This document shows, one piece after another, positions 9,079 through 18,407 of a stretch of DNA of 64,000 nucleotides; the stretch's first letter is position 1, and each line of letters starts with the position of its first letter. Below the pieces are notes generated by a model, which did no database searches, was not told the DNA's origin, and worked only from the letters and a program-made list of their open reading frames with translations. The position numbers and the translations under genes are program-made. Source of the stretch: Barthelona sp. PCE (Eukaryota; Metamonada: BaSk clade); contig JAUFOR010000008.1 in the NCBI GenBank assembly GCA_040285745.1, forward strand, positions 1,550,001 through 1,614,000, read 5' to 3'.

Positions 9079-9777
9079 TCATTTTAAAACTGTACATGTG
9101 CTGTCAGTGAACATACAATTCTCATACTCCCCCGTCAATAAAGCACCATATTCTTCAGGAAATCCTTCAACACTTACTAAACCGTTCATTCTTCGTTTAT
9201 ATACACACTCAAAATGCCCCCTATGCATGGAAACCTCTCCAAGGTTGAATGATTTGGAGATATTTGCCTGTAAAAACATTTCATAGAACATATCTGCATT
9301 TATGCATGTGATACTGTACAGCTCAGTATATTGGTTAAGGTATGCTTCAATACACTTGAAATACGTCTGCTGTCGCGTCTGTGTAGGTGTCGGGTCAGGT
9401 TCGTAAGAGAAAAGCAGACATCCTGCCTCAATGTGGAGCTCTTCCTCGTTAACAATTTGTGCCATGTCAGACAGTATTTTTGTGACATCAGGGTGTGTCC
9501 ATACGCCTCTGAGGGTGAGCTGACTCATGATACTGTACTTCCAGCAGTCATCAGTTCCCTGTAATATGGTAATTATATGTGGAACGAGCTTAAACTGGTT
9601 GCGCTCTTCGATTTTGTTTAGTCTTGAGTATATTGAACCTGCTACTGGCCAATTCACATCGGCCAACCATTCAAGAAAGCTCCATAACAAAGATAAATCA
9701 GCAAATAATTCATCATCTGTGCATTGTGCAAATCTGTTTGTGGACTCCTGGTCATCCTTTTGTGTAGGTGGTTGCAT
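9079..9777 (-). CDS. DUF5071-domain protein
   Basis: The 232-residue frame contains, at about residues 24-90, the pattern LSLLWSFLEWLADVNWPVAG followed by LVPHIITILQGTDDCWKY and a short helix. These are the hallmark elements of DUF5071, a small helical domain best known from bacteria and some eukaryotes. Its biochemical role is unknown. The remaining 140 residues have mixed alpha/beta character and no recognised family. They include a Tyr- and Cys-rich end. No signal peptide or TM segment is visible. Bacterial relatives raise the possibility of lateral transfer, but composition is like that of the neighbours. Confidence 0.75.
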   Translation of the reverse strand: MQPPTQKDDQESTNRFAQCTDDELFADLSLLWSFLEWLADVNWPVAGSIYSRLNKIEERNQFKLVPHIITILQGTDDCWKYSIMSQLTLRGVWTHPDVTKILSDMAQIVNEEELHIEAGCLLFSYEPDPTPTQTRQQTYFKCIEAYLNQYTELYSITCINADMFYEMFLQANISKSFNLGEVSMHRGHFECVYKRRMNGLVSVEGFPEEYGALLTGEYENCMFTDSTCTVLK

Positions 9778-10053
9778 TCCTTGCAGACTCTTTGCTTTTG
9801 AAAGTAGGTAAAATAAGGTAATTCAGTAAAAAAGAAATGTGGCGGTCGTTTTGTGGGGCGCAACAAATTTCCTCACTTAAAAAGGTACTTTTTCGAGATA
9901 TAATGGAGGTTGTCACGTTTAGAAAGTCTGTGATATTCCTTTAATCTTGTTTAAGGTTTCACAACTTTTATCTCGTACTAAAGAATTGCAGGACAACGTG
10001 CAAGGCATAATTTTTTATAACAACACCACTATACTCATAAACACAATCAAAAC

Positions 10054-10608
10054 ATGGGTTTACATACAGTTCTCAAAGCTCTGAAAAAAGAAGAGCACTC
10101 AATGCGTATTTTAGTTCTTGGCCTCGATAACAGTGGCAAGACCACGATTGTCAAGCGTTTTATTGGTGAAGATATTCACTCAATTTCACCCACGCTTGGA
10201 TTTAACACCGTAACTACGTTTCATAATGGTTTCCGTATTAACCTGATGGACGTCGGTGGCCAGAAGACCATCCGCGCGTACTGGAAGAATCATTTTGAGG
10301 AAACCGATGCCGTTATCTGGGTGATTGACTCAGCTGACAAAATCCGACTTGAAGAGACTCACGATGAGTTACATGCTGTTCTGCAGGCGGAACGTCTCGC
10401 AGGCGCTTCACTCCTCGTATGTGCAAACAAGCAGGATATCGAGGGAGCGCTTTCTGTGGAGGAGATTACTGATGTTCTGCAGTTGAATAACATTGAACGC
10501 AGACACTGGCTCTGCGCCTGTGTTAGTGCAGTGACCGGTCGTGGCCTGAAGGAGGCAATTAACTGGGTCGTCAGCGATGTTGCTAACCGTGTTTATCAAT
10601 TTGAATAA
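10054..10608 (+). CDS. ARL2: ARL2, ARF-like small GTPase
   Basis: At 184 residues it equals the usual ARL2 length. It has Gly2 after the start, the P-loop GLDNSGKT (about 23-30), ISPTLGFNT in switch 1, DVGGQKTIRAYW in switch 2, NKQD as G4 and CVSAVTG as G5. The residues around the switches (SPTLGFN, WVIDSAD, ERLAGA) are typical of ARL2 rather than ARF1. ARL2 binds tubulin cofactors C, D and E and controls alpha/beta-tubulin assembly and microtubule dynamics. A TBCC-domain protein, TBCCD1, is encoded 5.4 kb away. The stop overlaps an AATAAA sequence. Confidence 0.93.
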   Translation: MGLHTVLKALKKEEHSMRILVLGLDNSGKTTIVKRFIGEDIHSISPTLGFNTVTTFHNGFRINLMDVGGQKTIRAYWKNHFEETDAVIWVIDSADKIRLEETHDELHAVLQAERLAGASLLVCANKQDIEGALSVEEITDVLQLNNIERRHWLCACVSAVTGRGLKEAINWVVSDVANRVYQFE

Positions 10609-10634
10609 ATGATCAATTTTTTTTAATTTATTAA

Positions 10635-11588
10635 TTACATGGGGTCAATCTTCTTATCCTTAACATCTTCCCAGTTTGTGCTTAGTACTGTACCATTGCT
10701 TTCTCTCAAACTCTTCATTATAGCTTTTTGTTTATCTTCATCAGCATTATAGGCATCAGCAATAACATTCTCTAGGCTTTGAGGCGTATGCTTCTTACGT
10801 TCTTCTTCTAAGACTTCTAAATTCTTTTCTATTGACTCCCATTTCGAAAGGTTTTCACTGTGCTCAAACACACGTGTTAATGTTGGCCATTTCAACGAAC
10901 TCTTCTTTGATAGCCTTATTTCAACTCTATTTCTTACAGAAACTACAAAATCTATACATTCATCATACAACAAGAACTCAAAAACATGGTCTACATCATC
11001 TGTGGTAATAAAGATTGATAACACAGTTCCCTCCAGTTCTACATCAACACCTTCAGCTGTTGTCTCAACAAAGAACTCTAGAAATACAGTATTCGAATTC
11101 TGAGACCATCTTTGCTCAATACTAGATTTGTTATCATGGATGGAATGGCTGGATAATGATCTTTTAAGACCATTCTTCTCTCCAGAATCTCGTCGAATAC
11201 CATGTGCTGCAATTTCTTTATCTACTTTACCCTTTAGGTCTTTAACTATACGTTCGTAATATAAAGAAGGTGCTCTCATATGTATTAACTTCTCAAGAAT
11301 GGAAGCTGCTTGTAAGCTCTGTTCATAAAAGACATAACATTGTGCTTGGATTGCTAAAGGAATAAAAGATTCGCGCAACTGGTTGGAAATTTCGGCATCA
11401 AGCAAAGATTCCTCAAATCGCTCAAGCTCAAAGAAACAACGTGACCTTAACAGGAAGAGATCTGCTTTTAAGTCATCTGCGATGGAAGATCCTTCAAAGA
11501 ATGCTTCTAGGTTGGCTATTAAGTCCAAACACTCATCCACCCTGCCCTGGTTATACAACTGTAATGCCTCATAAAAGATATCTTTCAT
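10635..11588 (-). CDS. SGT1: SGT1-like HSP90 co-chaperone (TPR-CS-SGS)
   Basis: This 317-residue protein has the three SGT1 parts in order. Residues 1-125 form TPR-like helices (ALQLYNQGRVDECLDLI). Residues about 155-240 form a CS domain with strand pattern VFLEFFVETTAEGVDVELEG. The end is a clear SGS segment with YNADEDKQKAIMKSLRESNG then TVLSTNWEDV. SGT1 links HSP90 to SCF ubiquitin ligases and, in yeast, to kinetochore assembly. It lies tail to tail with ARL2 at 26 bp. A TTTATT just beyond the stop reads AATAAA on the coding strand. Confidence 0.9.
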   Translation of the reverse strand: MKDIFYEALQLYNQGRVDECLDLIANLEAFFEGSSIADDLKADLFLLRSRCFFELERFEESLLDAEISNQLRESFIPLAIQAQCYVFYEQSLQAASILEKLIHMRAPSLYYERIVKDLKGKVDKEIAAHGIRRDSGEKNGLKRSLSSHSIHDNKSSIEQRWSQNSNTVFLEFFVETTAEGVDVELEGTVLSIFITTDDVDHVFEFLLYDECIDFVVSVRNRVEIRLSKKSSLKWPTLTRVFEHSENLSKWESIEKNLEVLEEERKKHTPQSLENVIADAYNADEDKQKAIMKSLRESNGTVLSTNWEDVKDKKIDPM

Positions 11589-11890
11589 TTTGAGAAAAGT
11601 AAGAGGTTTTAAAAATGTAATGTTGAAGATGTCTTATATTAAGTATTGTAACTGGCGGCAAAAGTATTGTACAGATATGCCTGTCTCAGAAACCTGTATG
11701 TGATCATTCTTATGAAAGCTTTAGAAAATCTCAAATTTTCTGGAGTTAGCCTTGATATAAGAGTTATTTTTGAGTATGATTTCGATCTGTATGGATATCT
11801 GTGGGCGTTTTGATATTTTATTTGAATAATTGAGTCTTAATAATCTTAGATTCTTATTATAAAAAAATTATAAAAAAAAACACAAGTTTA
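11589..11890. other. AT-rich spacer upstream of SGT1
   Basis: These 302 bp hold the SGT1 promoter and the REV3 3' end on the minus strand. The REV3 stop overlaps an AATAAA. Nothing else is recognised. Confidence 0.5.
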
Positions 11891-14800
11891 TTATTTTTCC
11901 CCGATTTCAAAGGTTGAACGCTGAAAGTAGATGGGACAGTCCACATTTATACACTCAATATCAGCGTAGTGTGTCAATTGACAGTCGTAGCACTTTGATT
12001 TAGCCTTACGATGCAAAAAAGCACGCGTTGACCTATTTCGCTGCAGCATCCTCGAGCAAAGGGCGCCGTTATGCTGTGAATTCAAAGGCATTCCACAATT
12101 TTCACAGTTTTTAACTAAAATCAGATTAAGAGCGTTATTCTTTTTGATTACAACTCTTCTAATCTTATAAAACTTTGTTACATCAATGCCCAAGGACCCT
12201 ACCACTCTGTTTAAGGCTGGTATGATTTGTTTGGATATGTAATAGTGAAAATTCAGAGTCTTTCCTTCTTGCACAAAACGCCATGGATACATAACTAGAT
12301 TCTCGAGCAAAGGGCGCTTCCCAGGTTGTACGTGATCAGCAACTAGAAAGCTAATACGTTCTCCGTATCGTGGAAGATCTCGATCGTTTCCTGCTTCACG
12401 TACTGCCAGCACTGCAACTGGAGGTGGCTTTTTGTACCTTCCCAGTTTGACACGTCGTCGGAACATAAAGTCGCTTAGCGGGTACCGCATGTTGCAAATA
12501 TCACTGAATAATCTCTTGCAAAATTTCGATATACCATCCAACTTTTTTGAAAAAACTTCATCAACAACCATACGCAACGCCTTCCCCACGATCGGACACG
12601 AGTCTCTTCGTATTGTCTCCACACCTTTTGCTTTGAAAGTACCATTGTCTTTCGGGTGGTCATATGAGACTCCCATATATCTATTTTTGCGTAATAAAAA
12701 GGATGGAAAAAACACGTTTTCGAACTGAAGGCACATTGGGAACGGTAGCTGCTTATTTACGATATCAACAACCTTTTTTGCGGTAACAAAAGTTTTTTCG
12801 AGTGAAAATCCTTTGAATTCAACAAAAAGTGAGTCTGTAGCACCATAAACAACTCGTCCTCCGAGGGAAACGGCTGCATCTGATGCCATCTTCACGTATT
12901 CGCGACCAAGTTGCACTATGCTATCGCTTATTTCAACACAAGGCATTCTTCCAGAGAAACCCGCACCAGTATATCCATAAGCTACATTTGCTATCATTTT
13001 CAAGGCATACTGCTTGAAGTTTAATGCTTTTTTCTCGAATTCACTCAAACGTTCTGTTTTTATCCTCTCTTTAACACGCAATCGAGTTGAAATAATGTCG
13101 TAAAGCATCGCAGGGAACATACCCAGGCGGACACTTGGGCGAACATACATGTTACCGAGGGGACATATGAAAAGCTCGTCGTTTAAAAGCAAACGGCGAA
13201 GTAATCTCTTTGAATACGTTACACTGTCGCACCCCAGTTTAACAGTGAGCAGGTCTCCCTCCGCAGTCAGGTCAGTTTCGCGTGGAACTCGCCCAAGAGA
13301 CGTTGTGTAGCAGAGGTTATGCGCAATAATTAGGGTGGGATAGAGAGACAGGAAGTCAAAGACTGCGATTGGGTCGGGGTGGAACCCACTGATCGGCTCC
13401 ATGATGAGCGGGGATGCGCATATCTCCGCTTGAGATAGAACCTGTTTTCGAGATGGACTGAAAAGCGCAATGTTGTAGAAGGCAGCAACCCTGCCAAGTT
13501 TACCCTCCACTTTGTACTGTGACCCTCTGCTCATGACTTCCAGGAACGAAATACCGACCGAACGCGCATATTCGGCGGTTCTCTTAAAAAAGTCCAGCTG
13601 AAAGAAAAGTCGAAGCACCAGCAGAGTTCTCTTTAGCAACCGACGAATAGGTCCCCTGCAGTTCGTGTTATGGGCAGCTGCTTCTGCATGTGGCGCAATC
13701 TCTGGAAAGGTGATGCCAAAGAAGCTATTGATGACATGGCAGAAGGTATACGAGTGTAATTTTTTGTTTTTTTTGACGATACGCCATGCACACATGCATA
13801 GTCGACCGGGAACGGGGAGGGAGAACTGGTCACCGAATGGTTTACCGCCTTCTATCCTCTCAAAAATATTACGGTGCTGAACCGCCCATTTCGTTCGAGA
13901 AATTTTGCGTATCAGCGGGAACCCAATGGACTCCGATCTCTCAAGGAGATACCCGAGCCCAAGACGGGTTATATCATAGCTTAGAATGACGTCAGGATCA
14001 TGATCACTAACAAACAGGGCAAAGTGCTCGAAGAGCCCAATCTCATCAAAAGCTGTAACAGTGGAGGCGACAATACTAGTGTACGGTAGTGCATCACTGT
14101 TATCAAGCGATATATCGTCAACAGAACCTAAATTTGAGACTTCAAAGATTTTTGCTGTAAGATGTGAGCGAGAGAACGAGTCGTCTGTTGCAATGGCGAC
14201 TATGGCGACCACGGCATCCCCACGGGGGTCAGGCATCGTGCCCTTTGTGTTTGTGATAATCTCCACAAACACAGTCCTCATGTCCATGAACTCGTGCTGC
14301 TGTGTTGTCTGCTCTCTCACAATCGGCGCAGTACGAGACAGCGACCTAGCCTTCAGCGTTCCTTTCTGCTCTTTTTCAGCAACATCACTTTCCTGAAAGG
14401 GTGGGAGCTCATTAAACGGTGGTGGATCTACTATCCTCACACCCAACGCCATCCCTTGATGGAACGCCAACTCGCCAAGCGTGCACTCATCAGCGTGTGC
14501 GTCCAGCAGTGACTTGAGTTTCTTCGGACGCTTCATGCTCCTCTTTTGGAGATCTCGATGTAAAATGCTGGAATCGCTGAACACGGGACGCTGATGAACA
14601 ACATCCACCATGCCTAGCTCTTCAAACCGCGGTAGATCATTGAATGGCACAATGATTTCATCGGTAGGAGTTTCTGAGAGAGATCGCTGAAAGGCGTTCA
14701 GGGGTTCAGGCACATCTTCACATTCGCTGTCGCTATCACTTATATAACCGCTATTGTCCGTTTCCTGCTCCATTTCTCCGTGAGAATGTGCAAAAAGTGT

Positions 14801-15871
14801 AGCCTTGATGATATCCTCAAACATATTAGAAGACTGATCCAAATCTTCATCATCCTCCGCATGATCCACCGCATGATCATCTTCCTCATCGTCTATCTCT
14901 TCAATTTCTGCGCGTGGTGGAGGCAACTGTGTCATTGTGAGCTTCATAGTGTAATCTATCATGGTATTATTCGAAAGACTCAGCCTGTCCAAAAGATCCT
15001 CCTCACTCTGCTCCATTGTTGATTCCGCTGGGTATGAGAACATGTCGTATGCAAAAAGCTCGTCGTACACGTTATCAACAGCACTGTATGACGGGATGTC
15101 CTTCTCTACCCGAAGAATGTAATACAAACTATTCATAATGAAACGTGCTGATGGGAAGAGCTGTGGGTGCTGAAGCTGGTTTGCACGTAGTACAGGTGGT
15201 TCTCTTTCGTTACAAAACACTGCGCTATGATGTATATCCATTTCAACTAATGATCGCACTGTTCTTGGAAGGAAACTAGTATTAAAATCACTAATAGAGC
15301 GTCCTACGAGGCTATCTACGAACGGGTTTGGGCGAATATGAATCGCTTCTAGGTCTTCTATCGATAGAAAATCCATAGGATTAATGAACTTTGCAGTGAA
15401 GAATTGTTGCGACAGGGTTATATGAGCATTGCACACGTTTGCTTCGAACCCAAAAACCATCGTGTCGCTCTCCTGCAAGGCCTTAACAAGCGCTGATCGG
15501 ACAGATGTTCGAAAACAGCTGACTTTGATGAATAAAGAGTCTCTGTCACTGTACCCGTAACCGTACAGTGCTTCTACAACGTTCATTGTTGCAATATGCG
15601 GTGGCTGGATTTCGCTTGCCATGCATATATCGATGAACCGATCATAAACTGTTGAGAGTAGAGTTTGGGAACATGTTAGAGACGGAAGTCTTACAAAGAA
15701 GTGTGGAAAGTAACCATGGACGTGCAAACACACACGTTGCATTTCTTCTGTTATACCAAAAATCCTTAAATTAACAACACGGCCCTCAACATCTTCTGTA
15801 TCATCATTGAGATCGATACTCTGCACGTCCTCATTCACAGTGTCGAAATTCACCACCCGGACCCTAAGCAT
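11891..15871 (-). CDS. REV3: DNA polymerase zeta catalytic subunit REV3
   Basis: The start is the ATG at 15871 (MLRVRVVNFDTV). The frame stays open further upstream, but that sequence enters the neighbouring gene. The 1326-residue protein is a B-family polymerase for translesion synthesis. The N-terminal polymerase fold is followed by an acidic middle region and a degenerate exonuclease-like domain (MRTVFVEIITNTKG, then MPDPRGD). Palm motif A is DFLSLYPTLI (about 839), motif B KQYALKMIANVAYGYT, and the Rev3 signature FSGRMPC follows. Motif C reads YGATDS (about 1009-1014) instead of YGDTDS. The end carries two cysteine clusters, CENC...C and CYDC...C..DC, the zinc and Fe-S sites that bind accessory subunits. 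Both are complete by eye. The length is shorter than human REV3 and close to yeast. Confidence 0.93.
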   Translation of the reverse strand: MLRVRVVNFDTVNEDVQSIDLNDDTEDVEGRVVNLRIFGITEEMQRVCLHVHGYFPHFFVRLPSLTCSQTLLSTVYDRFIDICMASEIQPPHIATMNVVEALYGYGYSDRDSLFIKVSCFRTSVRSALVKALQESDTMVFGFEANVCNAHITLSQQFFTAKFINPMDFLSIEDLEAIHIRPNPFVDSLVGRSISDFNTSFLPRTVRSLVEMDIHHSAVFCNEREPPVLRANQLQHPQLFPSARFIMNSLYYILRVEKDIPSYSAVDNVYDELFAYDMFSYPAESTMEQSEEDLLDRLSLSNNTMIDYTMKLTMTQLPPPRAEIEEIDDEEDDHAVDHAEDDEDLDQSSNMFEDIIKATLFAHSHGEMEQETDNSGYISDSDSECEDVPEPLNAFQRSLSETPTDEIIVPFNDLPRFEELGMVDVVHQRPVFSDSSILHRDLQKRSMKRPKKLKSLLDAHADECTLGELAFHQGMALGVRIVDPPPFNELPPFQESDVAEKEQKGTLKARSLSRTAPIVREQTTQQHEFMDMRTVFVEIITNTKGTMPDPRGDAVVAIVAIATDDSFSRSHLTAKIFEVSNLGSVDDISLDNSDALPYTSIVASTVTAFDEIGLFEHFALFVSDHDPDVILSYDITRLGLGYLLERSESIGFPLIRKISRTKWAVQHRNIFERIEGGKPFGDQFSLPVPGRLCMCAWRIVKKNKKLHSYTFCHVINSFFGITFPEIAPHAEAAAHNTNCRGPIRRLLKRTLLVLRLFFQLDFFKRTAEYARSVGISFLEVMSRGSQYKVEGKLGRVAAFYNIALFSPSRKQVLSQAEICASPLIMEPISGFHPDPIAVFDFLSLYPTLIIAHNLCYTTSLGRVPRETDLTAEGDLLTVKLGCDSVTYSKRLLRRLLLNDELFICPLGNMYVRPSVRLGMFPAMLYDIISTRLRVKERIKTERLSEFEKKALNFKQYALKMIANVAYGYTGAGFSGRMPCVEISDSIVQLGREYVKMASDAAVSLGGRVVYGATDSLFVEFKGFSLEKTFVTAKKVVDIVNKQLPFPMCLQFENVFFPSFLLRKNRYMGVSYDHPKDNGTFKAKGVETIRRDSCPIVGKALRMVVDEVFSKKLDGISKFCKRLFSDICNMRYPLSDFMFRRRVKLGRYKKPPPVAVLAVREAGNDRDLPRYGERISFLVADHVQPGKRPLLENLVMYPWRFVQEGKTLNFHYYISKQIIPALNRVVGSLGIDVTKFYKIRRVVIKKNNALNLILVKNCENCGMPLNSQHNGALCSRMLQRNRSTRAFLHRKAKSKCYDCQLTHYADIECINVDCPIYFQRSTFEIGEK

Positions 15872-15959
15872 GCATAAACAATAACAATTTGCATTAAGAA
15901 AGAGGAGTTTTTTCGTAAACAACATTTCCATCTTTATCAAGTTGTGGACGATCGTTGCA

Positions 15960-17330
15960 ATGTCTTTGTTGCCCAACGCGTTCCTGTTCGACCTCGCACT
16001 TGTGCCCGTTCACCCTGCAGTGAATGAAAGTCGATTGCAGCAATTTCTCAGTGAATTCAAGGCTGAAGAAGAAAATTCAGACATCCTCACATTCATATGG
16101 TTCAGACAGGCAGCTCCGCGCGTGTTTATGTTTGATGATATCGTTATTAACACATTGTGGAATTTGTATTGCTTTTCTCTTGAAGGATTGCACAGTTGGG
16201 TCGATGAGGTGGACTTCCTACGCTTCTTTTGCTTCCTGTTTGCTTTTAAGTCCAATTCTCAAAATGGTGCTTCCCCCGTTAGAGTAACCACAGGTGAAAA
16301 TTGGCCTTCCCTATCTGTGGGAAGCCCCATGTCATCAAGCTCCACGGTGTTTGACAGAGATGCGCTGCTTAAAAAGCGTTGCAGCTTCCTTGACACATCA
16401 TTATCATCTCTTTACACGATGTTAGGTGATGATTTCAGTCCTGATTTACTGAATGTCTTTGTCTACTCCCCGACAGGCAGTCCAGTTGAGACTATACTCG
16501 AGGCTGAAGAGCTTTTTTATACCCAGGAAAACAAAGATGAATTCCATTGCAATGTTATTGATTTAATTGATACAACAAGCTCGCATGTGAACATCATGCG
16601 CAGATGTAATCTCATCAAGAAGGTAGAAGTCCTTGAGACAAACGAGCTTCAGCATTGTGTACTGTCAAACTGCACTGGATCTAATGTATATATTCAAGGA
16701 CGATGTAACGCAGTTATTCTTACTGAGGTGTCGAAGTGCACAGTTTATGTGCCTGCATCAACGTTTATTTATTTAAATCACTGTAAGAACGTGAAGATTG
16801 TGGGTACAACTCGTGTTTTACGATTGCACTCTTGTTTCAACTGTGTAGTCAACGTGCATACCTCACAGATGGCCCCCCTGATCACGGGACGCACACAGAA
16901 CACAGTTTTTGGGCCTTTCCATCTCGCAAAAGCACCAACATCACTTGGAACGATGATGCTCAGTCATGGTATTTCAACAAGAAGAGACTCAGCAGAACCT
17001 CTGTGGAAGAAGCCAATTGTGCTTAAGGACATTATGAGTAATTTTGAGAGCTACACAATTATGCCCGCAGCAGAACACACTCCATTTGTTTTACCACTTA
17101 TTGGAGCTGACGAAGAAGTCACAATGACTCCCGTTAAAGTGCCAAACGAGTATCTTTTGGCACTTGAGGAGAAGAAAACTGTGTTTGATATTACCAGAGA
17201 AACAATAGCCGAATTACCCCCACAGGATCAGATCCAACTAGAACAGGCTCTTAAAGGACAATTTTTATCTTGGATGATGAAGAATGACAGCTTTAACAGT
17301 GTTGCAAACTTCCTGAATATGGAAGAATAA
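15960..17330 (+). CDS. TBCCD1: TBCC domain-containing protein 1 (TBCCD1)
   Basis: The start is the ATG at 15960, giving 456 residues. The region at about 195-330 is a TBCC/C-CAP beta-helix. It has repeated strands such as VEVLETNELQHCVLSNCTGSNV and VSKCTVYVPASTFIYLNHCKN and ends in a hydrophilic TVFGPFHLAK segment. The N-terminal helical part (about 1-100) and the C-terminal tail fit TBCCD1 rather than tubulin cofactor C. In animals and Chlamydomonas (ASQ2) TBCCD1 positions centrioles and basal bodies. It diverges from REV3 by only 88 bp, so the two probably share a promoter region. ARL2, whose relatives work with TBCC proteins, is nearby. The stop overlaps AATAAA. Confidence 0.85.
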   Translation: MSLLPNAFLFDLALVPVHPAVNESRLQQFLSEFKAEEENSDILTFIWFRQAAPRVFMFDDIVINTLWNLYCFSLEGLHSWVDEVDFLRFFCFLFAFKSNSQNGASPVRVTTGENWPSLSVGSPMSSSSTVFDRDALLKKRCSFLDTSLSSLYTMLGDDFSPDLLNVFVYSPTGSPVETILEAEELFYTQENKDEFHCNVIDLIDTTSSHVNIMRRCNLIKKVEVLETNELQHCVLSNCTGSNVYIQGRCNAVILTEVSKCTVYVPASTFIYLNHCKNVKIVGTTRVLRLHSCFNCVVNVHTSQMAPLITGRTQNTVFGPFHLAKAPTSLGTMMLSHGISTRRDSAEPLWKKPIVLKDIMSNFESYTIMPAAEHTPFVLPLIGADEEVTMTPVKVPNEYLLALEEKKTVFDITRETIAELPPQDQIQLEQALKGQFLSWMMKNDSFNSVANFLNMEE

Positions 17331-17388
17331 ACAAGATTGGTTTTTATATTGTTTTCTGTATTATAACCTATTTCGAATATAAGGGTGC

Positions 17389-18282
17389 ATGGAACACCCG
17401 GAAATTGAGATTACACCACCTCTGGTGGGACAGACAGGTCCAATAATCCCTCCAACTCTTGAATTTTCGAGTCCTCGAGCCACATTGCAAGAGGAGGAGG
17501 CTGATGACATGCTGCTTTCACAGATGATCGACAGTTTCCTCGAGACAGCTGAGGGAACAGAGCTTATGAACTCGATGATCACTACCTGGCTGACAGACTT
17601 ACCAAAGATCAAAGAGAGACCTGAATCGGCCCTTGTGACGCTCACACAAAACCTTGTACGCTTGATGATGCAGCACAAAGGACCAATCACAAGAAATGAG
17701 GCGTTGAGTGCTTTGGATGTTAAAAGCCGACGTTTGTATGAAGTAACCAATGGTCTGGAGGGCCTGGGTCTGCTACAAACGAACCAGGGGAAGCTAGAAT
17801 GGCACGGACCAGACATGACAATGACCGATGATGAGAAAGAGAGAATGGCAGAATTAGAGAAAGAATTATCAGCTTTAGAGTTGGAAAATAGTGTTTTGGA
17901 GGACAAAATTGCTCAATCCAACACTAAATATGCAAAAATGGTTAAGGATCCAGCGATATCTATAACAAGTGATGAATTGATCGAGATGGATATAATGAGT
18001 GGTTACAGACTCATAACAGCGCAGTGTGGGATCGAGACCGATATCACAGTACCAGAACAAGGCTCATATCTAGATGGGAATACTAATGAACTACCTTATT
18101 ATATGGAACTTCGTAGCAATTCCGAAATTGTGGTTATGGATATTACTTCAAGACCTAGTGCTGAGGATGCTGAGGGAGAAACTGTCCCCAATTCACCATT
18201 TTATTCAAAAAACGGAGTTGGTCGGCATAAATACAATAATTTTGTCACACCAGATGATTTTAAGTTACTAGAGCTTTTTTAG
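17389..18282 (+). CDS. E2F-family transcription factor
   Basis: This 297-residue protein has a winged-helix DNA-binding domain at about 82-146. It shows the E2F order LVTLTQNLVRLM, helix ALSALDVKSRR, LYEVTNGLEGLGL and KLEWHGPD. The DNA-reading motif RRLYEVTN corresponds to the family RRIYDITN. A leucine-zipper-like coiled coil follows (about 146-185). A marked-box-like beta domain comes next (about 200-250: GYRLITAQCGIETDITVPE, then YMELRSNSEIVVMDI). These parts normally pair E2F with DP. The end, PDDFKLLELF, is acidic/hydrophobic and could act like the short pocket-protein-binding tail of E2F, but this is tentative. E2F drives cell-cycle genes. The gene lies 58 bp after TBCCD1 on the same strand. 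Confidence 0.88.
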   Translation: MEHPEIEITPPLVGQTGPIIPPTLEFSSPRATLQEEEADDMLLSQMIDSFLETAEGTELMNSMITTWLTDLPKIKERPESALVTLTQNLVRLMMQHKGPITRNEALSALDVKSRRLYEVTNGLEGLGLLQTNQGKLEWHGPDMTMTDDEKERMAELEKELSALELENSVLEDKIAQSNTKYAKMVKDPAISITSDELIEMDIMSGYRLITAQCGIETDITVPEQGSYLDGNTNELPYYMELRSNSEIVVMDITSRPSAEDAEGETVPNSPFYSKNGVGRHKYNNFVTPDDFKLLELF

Positions 18283-18407
18283 TAACATAGTAAATAATAA
18301 TCCAGTATTGCATCATGTTTGATGGAAATAAAATCCACTCTCCGTCTTGTTATTGAGCAAATTATGTTACACAATATCTCACCAATTTCGCGGGGGTCGA
18401 TTACATT

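Noticed and set aside
15872-15976. Extended N-terminus of REV3
   Set aside because: The added residues enter the TBCCD1 gene and do not resemble REV3. The ATG at 15871 gives a family-like start.
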